Shown in pieces: positions 12,350-23,974 of a stretch of 64,000 nucleotides of DNA. The translations under genes and the position numbers were made by a program. Under the pieces are notes generated by a model. The model did no database searches, was not told the origin of the DNA, and worked only from the letters and a program-made list of their open reading frames with translations. The first letter of the stretch is position 1, and every line of letters begins with the position of its first letter. The DNA comes from Antitrichia curtipendula. Taxonomy: Eukaryota; Streptophyta; Bryopsida; Hypnales; Leucodontaceae. The stretch lies in contig OX579638.1 in assembly GCA_951230915.1 (NCBI GenBank), positions 8,760,696 to 8,824,695 of the forward strand. Direction: 5' to 3'.

Positions 12350-12616
12350 TCCGACCTTCTTTTCAGTGTCATTACGAAATATCTTACATACTTGTATGCC
12401 TCTAGCACACTTTTCTTCCATTCAACCTATTTGACTTGTACTATGATTGTCTTCTAAGTGGTTAGAATAAGGGGATTAGAATGTATTTAGTTTATTGCAA
12501 AAGTGTACTTGATGTGAAATTCCAAGTGGATACTGATGTACACAAGGAATTACTGATTTTAAGTGCATCATATCAACATTATATACACTCAAAATCTGTG
12601 TAGCATAAAAAGACTA

Positions 12617-12962
12617 ATTTTTGAATAAATTGTGCAAGGTAGGAGGTTCATAAAGTGCTTGGGCTCTAAAAGCATCTTCTCACACAAAGGTACATTTTGC
12701 ATTTTCATTGCAACAAAATAGTGTACATTTCAACAAGTGGATACTTTCTACAACCATTACATTTCAACTTAAGAAATTCATAACTAATTACACAAAGCTT
12801 CAAAAAATATGAAACAACTTACGCTGATTCCAATTCAATGTTTTTCAAGGAAAATATACTGAAAAATATTTCTAAGAAGTCGAACCTCCCAAAATTAATT
12901 TTCAGCTCTTAAAATGGCCGCTTTGTGGACCTCCTACCTTACACAATTTATTCAAGGATTAG
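12617..12962. mobile_element. Family B MITE-like repeat
   Basis: Long inverted ends: left 'ttgaataaattgtgcaaggt' matches the reverse complement of right 'accttacacaatttattcaa', continuing through GGAGGTTCATAAAG versus GGAGGTCCACAAAG. The interior holds 'gtacattttg' and 'gtgtacatttc', which are typical of family B. No coding capacity. Confidence 0.55.
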
Positions 12963-13742
12963 CGTTCTTGGTAAATGGCAAATTCTTCTCATGCTATGCC
13001 AAACACAAGTTCTCTCAAAGTCCATAGGTAACAACTTCACAATATCTTCTTGGTTTCCCTCAAAGCCACAAAATCTGAAGATTTCCTGGAAAACTGACCT
13101 ATTTTACCTTCTAATGGAAAGAAATAATTCTTCTTCCAAAACTTATTAGACATATCTATAGTTGATGGTCAATTTTTGTGGAATGAGACTAGTCTCAAAA
13201 CAAGCAGCTATGCTCGGAGAGAAACGGTCCCTATCACACTCTACCCTTCGGTGCAGAGCCAATAAATCTCAGCCTCAATGCTTGGCATCTGGAAGTGATC
13301 TTGCACAAGCAGATGGTATCGCTATACCATCTGATCTTGAATCTCAGGGCCAATCCCATGCAAGCAAACACTTTCATAATCAAAGTAGTAACCTAGGCAG
13401 AATGAACTGATGGCAGAAAAACATGGACGCTCTAGTAAACGGATCTGAACGCCTCTTCCGATATGAACAAACTACAATTGACATTATCTCTCAAATTTGC
13501 ATCCACAAGTCACAATTCGACAACAATCCCTACATGATTTAAAACTCGTCTTCACCATTCTCATTACCAGAACCTGGTAAACTCAGAACATTCAATGAAT
13601 GTAAACTGCATTGAGAAAACGGTGAAGAACAATTATCAGGACCTACAGCCGTATACACAACACCAGTGTAAAACTATACGCCTCAAAAGTAAGCAGGGTC
13701 CACTACAAAACCTAATCAGACGGTATTGAAATTACAAAAAGT
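12963..13742 (-). other. Likely 3' UTR and downstream region of eIF3c
   Basis: Composition rises toward genic levels after about 13,160. An 82-codon plus-strand frame (13,162-13,410) shows no recognisable features and is antisense to the likely transcript. No separate gene is supported. Confidence 0.35.
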
Positions 13743-16700
13743 CTAGAATCGGCTCCCTACCCTCGACAAGCTAACCATGCGGCCACTGGCGTCTGCAGCT
13801 TGTTGGCCGCGGTTGACGCCCCCGGAAGCTGGCCCGGTCTGGTAAGGCGTCCTCCCCACGCTGCTGTATGCATCCTGGTAACGGGTGCTCTGGTACCCGG
13901 TGTTGTACCCCCGCCCTCCTTGCCCACCGCGGTTGTAGTTGTTGTACCCCCCGCCCTGGTTGTCCCTGCCGCCACGACCCCCTCCTTGGTTATCACGCCC
14001 CCCACGACCGCCGCGACCCCCCCTGAAGCCCCCACCACGTCCTCCTCCGTAGTCTCCCCCGCGCCTCCCACCAGCTGCGTCAGCGTAGTCCTGGCCCTCC
14101 TTGTTGCGTCGCCCCATACCCTCCACCCCGCCCCCTCCCGTGCGAGCGTCGAAGGCCTTCTCGTTGCTCTCCACCAGCACGTTCAACTTCTCCGCAAACT
14201 GCGACGCCAGTGCCTGCAGGCGCGTCGGCTCCACGTTGTGCGTCACGATGCACCGCGTCGGCTGGTCCCAGCTGGCGTGCAGCTCCTCCGCGATCATCAT
14301 CTTGCTCACGATGCTGTGCACCTGGGCCTCCGGCAATCCGAACATCAACATCAGCTGGTCCAGGCTCAGGGAATCGAAGTAGGGAGAGTAAGTGAAGATG
14401 TAAGTCCGCAGGGCCTCCTCCTGCATCTTGCCCTGCAGCATTTCCATGATGGCCTCCCGCTGCCCCAGCAGCTTCCACACGTCCATGCTCTGGATCACCT
14501 CCACGGCCTTCTTCCATTCGCCCTTGCTCAGCGACCGCGTCGCGGCCATCACGTGGTCGCGCACGTTCTCCGGAGGACCCGTGAACGTCTGCCTCTCGTT
14601 GATGTCCAGCAGCCTCCGGAAGGGCTTGCTCACCACCTTCCGCTTCATGTCGTGCACGCTTGACGCCATGTTCGGCACCTCCAACAGCATCGCCGTGATC
14701 AGGTGCACGGCCTCCAGGAGCTCCAGGTTGATGTGCATGTGGAACGGCATCTGCCGCCGCCGCTCCAGCTTCTCCTGCTCCGGGTTCTTTTCGTGGTAAC
14801 GGCTCTGCGACACCCCCTGCGCCAGCAGCTCCTTCACCCGGCCGCCCGCGTACAGCTCCGACAGACAATTGTGAGCCTCCGTCACCATAGAATCCCGGAA
14901 TGCACATAGACCCAGCTGCGCCATCGCTCTGTTGAACAGGATCTGTGTCGAGATGTCCATGTTCATTACGGAGTCCTGAAGATGGCTCATCAGCAGCAGG
15001 TCACGCGCAATGAAAAACTCCCCAGAAATGGCATGCTGGTAAATGTCGCACAGCATCGCCCGAGCTTTGGTCCGCTCATCTCCGTGCTTGTAAATCAGCG
15101 TCACCAGGTCATCCATCAGCTTCCTATTCGCACTTGGGAAAGAAGCCTTTCGGGGAACGATCTCTTGGGTCACCACAAATGCCGTTGTCCCCTTCGCCTC
15201 GATAGCCGCCTTGGTCGCAGCCTCCCCATCCTTCTCCTCGCCCTCCTCGTCTCCTGCAACCTCCGCCCCTCCGCCTCCAGAACGGTTCTGCTGCTCGGAC
15301 AGCCTCCTCATGGCTTCATACACCTCCTGTGGCTTGTAGTACACGTGCTCCACCCGCCTCAGGGACACCCGAGCGGCAGCTCGCATGTCGCCCAGCCTCT
15401 CGACGTACTGCTGCACGTTCTGGGCCAATGCCATGAACAAGGGCTCGTCCCTCAGCCGCTCCACGTAATCCTTCGTGTGCGGGTCGATACACTGAAGGCT
15501 CTTGAACAGCTCGTCGTCACACCGCTCCAAAAAGGCCACGACATTGCCCCACACATGAATCGGCCCCTCAAAATCGGCTCCTTTCTCCGTCTCGTTCTCT
15601 ACCTCCGGCTCCGACGTCTCATCCATGAGGATATTCGGGTACTGCGCCAAAATGTCCAGAATCGACAACACGTTCTGCACGCACTTCTTCCACACGGCGA
15701 TCGGCATATGCGTGCTCAAGCTGGGGTTCACGTCGAACTGCGCCGAAACCACATGCACCATCACCTCCAGCTTCTGGGCGGGCGTCTTTGCACACCGAGA
15801 AAGATACGACAGCTGCTCCACCTGCTCCGCACGATCCGTGCCCTTCCGCCCACGCTGCACGATGATCTCCTTCAGCTTCTTGTCCACCATCTCCCACGAA
15901 ATCTGCCCGGGGTCCATCTTCGGAAACATCTCCTTCGGCTTCTTCTCGGCAGACGTCCAGCCTCCTCCATCGTCCTGCTCCTCCTCCTCACCCTCCACGT
16001 CCGAGTCCAGCGTGCGTCCCACAATATCATCGTCGCTGAATTCGTCTCCCGACTCCTCGTCGTCATCCTCCTCTTCCGCCTCCACCTCAGATTCCGGATT
16101 CGCCCTGAATTTCTCGATGTCAGCCTCGAACAGCTTGTTGTTTTTCTTCAGCTTCTGTTTCATGTAATTCAGTGACTTGGCATTACTCGGGCTCATCTTC
16201 TTCTTCGCCTCCTTGTTCGTCAGAGTCGAGTTCAAAAAATCCTCCAGCATCGCCAGCGCCTTGATGTAAATGCGGGGCGCAGTCACCGATTCAGTCACCC
16301 TATTCACCTTCTCCAGCTGCTTGTTCAGTCGCTCGAAACTCTCTTGCAGCTGCACCCAGTCGTTGATCTTCATGTGATTCTTCATCTGCTCCGTGGTCTG
16401 CGCCAGCTCGTCATACCGCTTATCCTTGGCAGACCGAACCTGTCGCGGACCCTGGTCCTCCGACTCATCGCTGTCGGTGTCGCCCCCTTCCCGCAAGTAC
16501 CTGGAGGCGATGGCTCCTCCCTCTCCCCCCTCGTCCTCATGTTCGGACACCCCCTCCTCGTCTTCGCTGTCGCTATCACTCTGACCAATTCAATCGCAAC
16601 ATTCAACTCAGTGCCAACCCTAATTACTCAACCCTAGGCCGCACAGCGTCTTCTCCACTCATTGAAAATGACCGTTCTCTCAGTATGCTCTCCATCAAAA

Positions 16701-16969
16701 CCACAGAACCTCTCATGCTCTCATGTCCATACCCGTCCCAGTAGAAGTGAAATACATACATGAATGGGATGCACGTCGAGCACAGCCACTTATCATTACC
16801 GAAAACAACACCATGAAATCTTTCTTGCAAAGATGCGTAATACCTTGGCCAGTCAAAGCAGACGATACAAGCCGAGAAGACGTTCAAATGAACCCTAGAA
16901 AGAATGGAACTGCAAACACAACAACAATAATACGAAACTTACATCGTGATTCCAGAAACGGGACGCCAT
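13743..16969 (-). CDS. EIF3C: Eukaryotic translation initiation factor 3 subunit C
   Basis: Core subunit of the eIF3 complex, which joins the 40S ribosome and supports pre-initiation complex assembly in the cytosol. Two coding exons: 16943-16969 (nine codons, MASRFWNHD) and 13743-16580, with a 362-base intron (GTAAGT donor, AG acceptor, phase 0). The joined protein is 954 residues, close to plant orthologues. The N-terminus after the splice is acidic and serine-rich (SDSDSEDEE), as in Arabidopsis. The body contains family-diagnostic runs such as [47 protein letters not shown] and [12 protein letters not shown]. The PCI/winged-helix part is roughly residues 640-800, followed by an RGG-rich tail at about 850-910. 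The large second exon opens at GTG (16,550) if the tiny first exon is missed. Strong GC at third positions produces long antisense shadow frames. Identification is firm. Confidence 0.97.
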
Positions 16970-17270
16970 ATTGTCGCCGCGGAGCAGCGCGGCCGATAAC
17001 GCAAAGGAAGGCAGATCGCGTAAGCTGGTGAACACACGCCGAGGCGAGAGATTGAAGAGATAGCAAAATCGTAAAGCTCTGAAACAGAAGTTGAGCACGG
17101 AGCCTAACCCTAAAACTCTCTTGGACAAGAAGGCACGAATCTCGTCCTAATTTGGGGATCTCTTTCAAGACCTCATTTATGGGATCTCCTTTGAGATCTC
17201 TGTTTGGTGAAGACGTTTGTGAGATGCGTAGCAGCCGAGTGAAGTCCGGACTAGATGTTCAAAATGTTTA
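16970..17270 (-). promoter_or_regulatory. Probable 5' UTR/promoter region of eIF3c
   Basis: Moderate-GC sequence directly upstream of the eIF3c ATG, ending where the AT-rich desert begins at about 17,260. No specific core promoter element could be assigned with confidence. Confidence 0.35.
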
Positions 17271-20039
17271 AAAATTATTGGAGCTTAACATTTTCAACAC
17301 ACACACACAAAAAAAAATCTTTTAGAAAACTACAAGCATTCAATTTATAATCAATTTTAGGAAAAAAATTCAAATTTTTATTACAAAAGTTATTTCAGTA
17401 GTGCAAAAGACATTAATTTATTATTTTAAATTAGCACAATATGAAATATTGTTGTATTATATTAAATTCGACAAATTTTTTTTGTAATGATACTAACTTG
17501 ATAGGTGATATTGATCTACTAGATTAAACCAATGTAGCTTGTTTCTCTATTGCTATATGTAGGAGACATAAAAGCTAAAGCTAAATTTAAATTTAAATAA
17601 TGAAAAACTTTAATCTATCTATAGGATGTTAAAGTACACAAGCCCTTCTCCTTCTTTTTTTAAGAATTCCCTATGCATGGAACAAATCATTTATAATTCT
17701 ATATTATTCATTTCAACTTTCATTTTCATGTACTATGCAAGTGAGTATTTTTAATGACTATTTTATCACTGCATATTCTATTGATTGATATTCTAAAGCA
17801 AAAGAACATTTCAAAGTTCATGAAAAGAAGTTTATTGATGGAATTTTGATCCATGAATCTTTCATATATCCAAATATGTTAAAATTATCAACAGAAAAAA
17901 AAAAATCTTAAATTTATAGTTATTTGTAGAAATTATAATATACCAATAAATTTTGTTATTCATTTGTTTTTTAGAAATTGATGGATTTTAAAATTTTATG
18001 ATCTGTTTACAAAAAAATAATTTTAGATGCTAATTATAGTGCAATGGAATTTACAATAGAATACTAAATAGAAAGAACTTTTTCAAATCAAATATTGGAT
18101 ATAAATTGATCGAAGTTGTATCAAAATGGAAGTTTGAAATTTATAAGATAAAACAATTTGACAAATTAGAATTTCTAATTAGAGTGGGATACTTATAGTT
18201 GATCATTTCATTTTTCATTTTTCTAATGCCATTGTAGACCAATAACAAGTTTGACTGAAATTATTCGAAAGTCAATGGGGCCAAAATTAATTAAAAGACT
18301 TGGCTTATAATATGGAAAAAAATAATTATTGATAGGATATGAAGAATCTCATACAATCTTACAAGCTTCAAATTGAAAGGCTAAATTACTTAACTTTTGA
18401 ACTCCAAGAGAGATTAACGACAAGGCACCAAAAAATGCCACTCCCTTTGTTTTTAGTAAGAAAACAGCACAAATGATGATTTCCTTTGGTTGGGATTGTT
18501 ATTCTCCTCAAGAAAAAAAGAAAACACAAATAGTTATATAATTTTCAAAACATTCACACAACATTGTATAGATTTTCAAGATTGAAAGTTGAGGATATGA
18601 AGCCATGCCACAATCATAATAGATGTCTCTTAAACGAGCCCCTTGAAAGCATAAAAGGCATCAACACCCATTAATTGCCTCCATGAACTCTTTAACTTCT
18701 ATGGACTACCCTTAGAGTTTATGGTAATTTGAATTACAAATATAGGTCATACTTTTTAGTTTTAAATGGTTGTATCATAAGATAACTATGAAGTAGTTTG
18801 TGGTGATTTGAGGCCCAAACAGAGGTGGCACTCTATTAGCTTTGAGTGGATGTCCTTAAGAAGTAGATGTGACATTAGAAATTTATTTAGTCTATGTAAA
18901 CCTAGCTAGGATAGCTGGATAGTCAATTTCCAAATCTTTGGCTTTGATGCATAAATTTACAAAATTCCCCCCCTAATTTGTTTTTAAAAAAGTGTTGAAG
19001 GTTACATCTATATCTTTAAGTATTACATATTTTTGATATTTTGATAGACTTTTGGGAAGCAAGAACATGAACATTATAGAAAGATTGCAAACTGGGATCA
19101 CAAATTTGCAAAACAATGAGGAAGTTTCCAAAAGCCTTTAGTATTATTTCATTTATAAAATGTCACAAAATACGGGTTATCTCCTTTGGAAATTAAGACT
19201 TAAATCATTGCACCACTTTCTTAAGACTCTTGTGATAGCAAGAGACTATTTACAAGTCGATCAATAAATGTACAAACTCACCATTCTAAGTCAATATTTC
19301 TTACTAGATTTAGATTAGAATTTTTGAAATATTAAATATTTAATTTCCTAAATTGGCCTATAAAGGCATTAGTATAATTAAAATTGAAATATATCTTACA
19401 ATATTCATATCAAATATTAATAAATATCCTCTATTGATTTGTCAAACTTAATATATCTTTCAGATGAAAATGCTCTCATTTTAATATGACATATTCAATC
19501 AATTTATATTAAAAATTTAAAACTATAATTATTTTTTGTTATTTTTCTATTTTTTCATTTTTCACATTTAGTACTTATGTATTTCATTTTGCAAAGTAAT
19601 AAGTATAGATTCATTAAATTTGAATACCAATAATTACAAGGAATATTTTTAAAATTCCATGTAGGCATTGTAATAGAAATCCCCTATGACAATTGCTTTT
19701 TTTATCTTCTTTTTTAGATTATAGGAAATGTATCCATTACAGGGAAATGTGAGATAGGAAATTCTATTCAGGGGGAAATTTGTACATTTTTCAATGTTAT
19801 TTGAAGATGTCTCTAACTCCAAATCAATTCAATTTATGAAATTCAATATTATAAAATGTAGATTTATGCCTATAAAATCTATATTTGATGTAGATTTTAG
19901 TGCACATAATCAAAAACATTTCGTAGATGTTGGAGGCTCATATCTAACTAATATATAGACTTTGAATTTTCAATCTAATTAATTTATACATTTTGATCTA
20001 GACTATTTTCTAGGTTTCAAGAATTCAAAATGTTAGTAA
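17271..20039. other. AT-rich intergenic DNA, no gene seen
   Basis: 2.8 kb with no open frame of protein character on either strand and no clear element ends. It separates eIF3c from the B3 gene region. Confidence 0.45.
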
Positions 20040-20535
20040 TAAGGTAAAACAGCCCATTACGGACCTTTTACCCATTACAAACTCCTAGGAATGACCCCAT
20101 TATGGTTTTCTTTTAATGAATCATGGTTTTCTTCCGATGAATTAAATCTGCGCCACAATCAATGGGTTAGGTATCCGGAATGGAGTAATTAGTAACTACA
20201 ATAGGAACTTCCAACTTTTTAGTGTTAATTCATTGTAGGAAGTGATTTTTTCAGGCTTTCTATTTAAAAAAATATTGTGACCGCAATAGGTGAGTTAGAT
20301 GAGTTTTATGGATATAATTTTTGTTGGTTTTGAGGTAGTCTACAGGCTCTTTTAGCCATGATGGGCAGAACACTTCAGAAATTTATAACAAGTTCACACT
20401 TTATCAAAAAAATATAATTTCAATTGTTCTCACCATTTCTATCACTTGTCTTTGTATGAGAAAAAAATTAAAAAATTTCAGTAATGACACGAGGACAAAC
20501 CCCCCATTTGGTCCGTAATGGTCTGTTTTACCTTA
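20040..20535. mobile_element. TA-flanked MITE with about 24-bp inverted ends
   Basis: The left end TA-AGGTAAAACAGCCCATTA matches the reverse complement of the right end TAATGGTCTGTTTTACCT-TA. The match extends through CGGACC with one mismatch. Total length 496 bp including the TA duplications, with no coding capacity. A TA duplication and no ORF fit a non-autonomous Tc1/mariner-type element. Confidence 0.75.
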
Positions 20536-20969
20536 TATACACTTCATTTGTTTACACATTTTAAATTTTCATGAATTACAAAAGAATTTAGGTTTGAAAA
20601 TATATAAACTCTAGAATATCTATGACTTTTTAAAAATCTCGAAATCACCGATCTAGTGCATAGAAGACAAAATTTAAATCGAATGACCCTACTTAACATT
20701 CATCCACAATCAATTCTTTTTTATTTGGATGGAATTTGATACAATGGTCTTTTAAAATATTAAAGATGCTCATACTTCAAGTGTTCTTTGTGATTCATAG
20801 GTTTCATTTTTCAAATGCTCATATCTCACCTAATATATTTTTGTAACTGGAAAACTCAAGTAACTAATTGAATAAAGAACTTTGACACCTGTCTTAAGTA
20901 GTTTTAATGAAATGACTAAAATTTGTCATTATGTGACTCTAAGTAAGAGCTTTGGCATCTATTTTAATA
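20536..20969. other. AT-rich intergenic DNA, no gene seen
   Basis: Nothing recognisable on either strand. Confidence 0.35.
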
Positions 20970-21290
20970 ATGTCCATGGCAAAGATTTAGGGGGTTGGGA
21001 GGGCTGTTTTAGGCCCGTTCCAAGCGCTATTCTTATGGCAGTTCAAGAACGTCATTGTCAGAATTTTTCTTTTTGTAAAAAAGAAACAAAGAAACAAAAA
21101 ACAAAAAACAAAACAAAACAAAAACACATTAAAATAAAAATAAAAGATGAAATTTTTTATGTTGAATTTTGTTGAATTTTATTTATTTATACTACGTGGC
21201 AGTCGCTTTGCCACGTCTGCGACACAGTTCCGGGGGCTGGGAACCCTGCGGAACTCACAGCCCTTCCCAGGGGCTGAAACTCATGTAATG
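20970..21290. mobile_element. Family C MITE, copy a
   Basis: The right end CATGTAATG is intact; the left end is eroded ('catggcaaagatttaggggg'). It shares with the other copies a block near 'ggagggctgttttaggccc', the palindrome ACGTGGCAGTCGC...GCCACGT, and 'ggggaactc...gcccttcccaggggctg' near the right end. The poly-A-rich middle is low complexity. Confidence 0.7.
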
Positions 21291-21658
21291 CATTCATTTG
21301 AGTCATGCAAATATGCAAGTACTCCAAAAATAACAAATTTATAATCTAAGCTGGAAGTATGAACACACTTGGTTGGAGCAAGCTTATGGACGCAGATGAT
21401 GGAGCAATCTCTGAGAGCTAAATGCCAACATTTTGCATCTCTATTGAAGTCTGGGGCTTGAAAACAACAAAAATTTATGTTGTGCTAATGAAAATCCACA
21501 CTTTTAACCATTTTTGTTTGCTCTTAAACTATGGTCAAATAACCTTCATTTAGTAGGATTCCAACCCAAAGGAATGGATCCTAACAACTACTATCAAAAG
21601 GGAACGCTTCAGAAACTCAAGTGATGATTCATATGTTATGAGGTGAGTATGAAGAAGT

Positions 21659-22710
21659 CTAAGCTGGTAGATTGTCTTGGTTTGCATTGTTGCCTTCATT
21701 TGCGTGGACCTCGGCAGGCGACCTTCCAATTAGCACTTGGAAGTGTGAAAAGCTGATCAAGCCAAAGATGAGGAAGTCGCCCACTTTGATGCGGTTGTCC
21801 ATGAGGAAAGCTTTCCATCCACCAGGGCCATATGCAAACACTCGGGTCCTGGGCTCCCCGCTTGAGTCTTTGACAGAACGTACTGTGATCTTGATGGGCC
21901 ATGTTTGGCGGGTGTCTGTCGTCATGAAAGTGGCATCTTTACCGAACTTTTTGCTATGGCGAGCGATGAATCTCGTTGGAAACTCCTGTGCAAACAATCC
22001 GAAGTTTGTTAATCACCTTCGTCAACAATGTAGAAGCAACAGGAGATACGATCCAGTATTGCAAGAGAACAGTAAGAAATTTCCATGCCAATGGATTCTT
22101 AAAGAAACTGTCTTGAGCAGGACATGGTCAAGTGGAACAGTTCAGCTAGCTCCCTGTAGCTAGTCTTTGTTAGTTCCTTTGATTACCAAGGGAGGATTTG
22201 AATGTATGAATCAATGCAAAAACCAGTGATCAAGTTAAAATTTCTCAGGACATGTGGGGCGTATATGCGGCCTGTTTAATATCGCTCGATCACCAAGCTA
22301 TGAGGAATGGAGCATGGCAAGATTAAACAACATAACTAACTATGCAGGAACAGAAACATTGTCCATCGGGTGGAGACTCCTATCCGACAGTCCACTCAGC
22401 ATTTGCTAACCAGTTTGATTATGAAGGTGCATGCATGCATTGCAAGAAATATACAGAAGAATAATTAAGGCAGTTTCAAAACCCCGAATGTTCTCCTGAA
22501 AGAGAGGAAATCCTCATGTGCTTGCAAACATACCAGTGAGTAGGCGAATGGCCCTTGCACCAGCTCCGTCGCCATGGACTTGGATGCGCGCTTGTAAAAC
22601 AAAATGGGGTACCTCGCCTCCAGTCGAGAAAACAGCTTCAACATTTTAGTTTTAAACTCTTCTGGGGACTCTTGGGCCCTCATCTGCTGGGCGGATGTCG
22701 GTGCTGCCAT
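21659..22710 (-). CDS. Single B3 DNA-binding domain protein
   Basis: Plant-specific B3 transcription factor family (nuclear DNA binding), REM-like. Two exons: 22534-22710 (59 codons, starting MAAPTSAQQ) and 21659-21985 (108 codons plus stop), joined phase 0 across a 548-base intron with a GTATGT donor and TTTGCACAG acceptor, giving 167 residues. The B3 fold spans about residues 34-155. It starts YPILFYKRASKS, continues through EFPTRFIARHSKKFGK and WPIKITVRSV, and ends GGWKAFLMDNRIKVGDFLIF, which matches the canonical GW..F...N.I..GD.L.F block. The intron falls inside the domain. The short length and single domain suggest a minimal B3 protein, and its target sites cannot be inferred. Further 5' exons are possible because the frame stays open upstream of the chosen ATG. 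Confidence 0.85.
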
Positions 22711-22889
22711 CTTCGATTCCAACGCCTTTGCAGCTGCTCGATCGAAGCAAGCAAAACAACTTTCCCTCCTACCTGTGGTACGTCGACCTAGACACGTTTC
22801 CTCCTACCTGCCAATTCAGCTCCAGAAACAGTCATCGGTGACCAGTAATTAATTTGTTCCTTTTCACGGACTCTTTGCTATCAACCCAT

Positions 22890-23600
22890 CGAAACAACAG
22901 AAGTGAAGCTCCGAAAGTGTTTTTTTATGCTGACACATGAACTAACTGACATGATTGCAAATTCAAGAAATCACCATAGATATCAATTGACTTCTCAAAG
23001 CAAGCCAGTAGGGAGACATGTCCAGAACAAAAGAGATGAAAGCACTGACTCACAACCTTGACTACACCGCACATTTCAGGAGGGACTCGAGTACAGTCTC
23101 AGGACTCAAGATGAAGAACGCCAAACGGGAGTGCAACATGGAATGTCAAGCGCTCTGCAATTCTACGCAGCTACATATGACGGTCTGAAAGTGCTCTATT
23201 CTATGGCCTGCAATTTCAGGAAATCGTTCAGCATAAACATCAAGTCACTGCTGAAACAGGGGACAACATACAACAACTTCGATGTTTCAAGACTCCAGAT
23301 GACGAACGAAAAATAACAGAAAGCACTCGCTCAAATAACATTTCAGGACGTAGTCGAGATGAAGAACTCAAAACGGGGGTGCCACCCAGGAATGGCGCTC
23401 TGTGCATTTCTACGTAACACAAATGAAGCCTCGAAAGTGCTCTAGTCGGTGGACTGCAAGTTCAAGAAACCGACCAGCATAACTTAGATCAAGTACGTCT
23501 CGCTGTGCTTTTTCAACAGAAATTAAAAGAGGCATTTTCCACAAATGTTCAGAGATGTTCTAATTAAAGCACTCGCTCACAACCGTGATCCGACTTCCCC
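22890..23600. repeat. Imperfect tandem repeats (about 250 bp units) upstream of the B3 gene
   Basis: Three or more degenerate units with a period of about 245-275 bp. The phrase 'tgcaa(a/t)ttcaagaaa(t/c)c' recurs near 22,957, 23,210 and 23,455. 'gaaagcactcgctcac' variants recur at 23,038, 23,317 and 23,568. 'gatgaagaacgccaaacggg' at 23,110 matches 'gatgaagaactcaaaacggg' at 23,358. They lie in the putative promoter or leader of the B3 gene. Confidence 0.65.
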
Positions 23601-23810
23601 CACACCCAGACATGCAACCTCCACAACTCCAGGGCATGCAGCAATTAATCGATCCCTACCAACCCAAAAGTGTCCAATTCTACCGTATGTTCGCTCGCTG
23701 ACCGTCTCCGTCGATCGCTGGAAAAGCTAGCCTCAAGAACAACACCCTCGCAATGACTAGCTCCAAGAGAGAGCGGGAGAGTTGGAAGTCGGGGAATAGC
23801 TAGTTCATAC

Positions 23811-23974
23811 CTGGCACCTCCCCACTCGAACTGAGCTCCCTCTTGCCCGAGCTGCTGGAAGCTCTGAAACAGTCTCACATGAAAGCGGAGACGTACAGAA
23901 GTGTAGTCCGCTCGACTAGCTCGATCACACAGAATAGAATAGAGCTCAGGAGAGCGAGCTTGCGTTGAAGCCAA
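23811..23974 (-). CDS. Possible coding exon of an unidentified gene
   Basis: An ATG at 23,974 opens 54 codons (MASTQARSPELYSILCD...) ending at a good donor (GCCAG followed by GTATGA). The encoded RLRFHVRLFQSFQQLG stretch looks protein-like, but I recognise no family. Joining it in frame to the B3 exons with the one acceptor I tested (near 22,776) fails. It may be an untranslated first exon of the B3 transcript, a separate gene, or nothing. Confidence 0.2.

Noticed and set aside
14982..16175. 397-codon plus-strand frame opposite eIF3c, plus several shorter ones
   Set aside because: They are shadows of the strongly GC3-biased eIF3c exon; H/L/R-rich translations with no domain.
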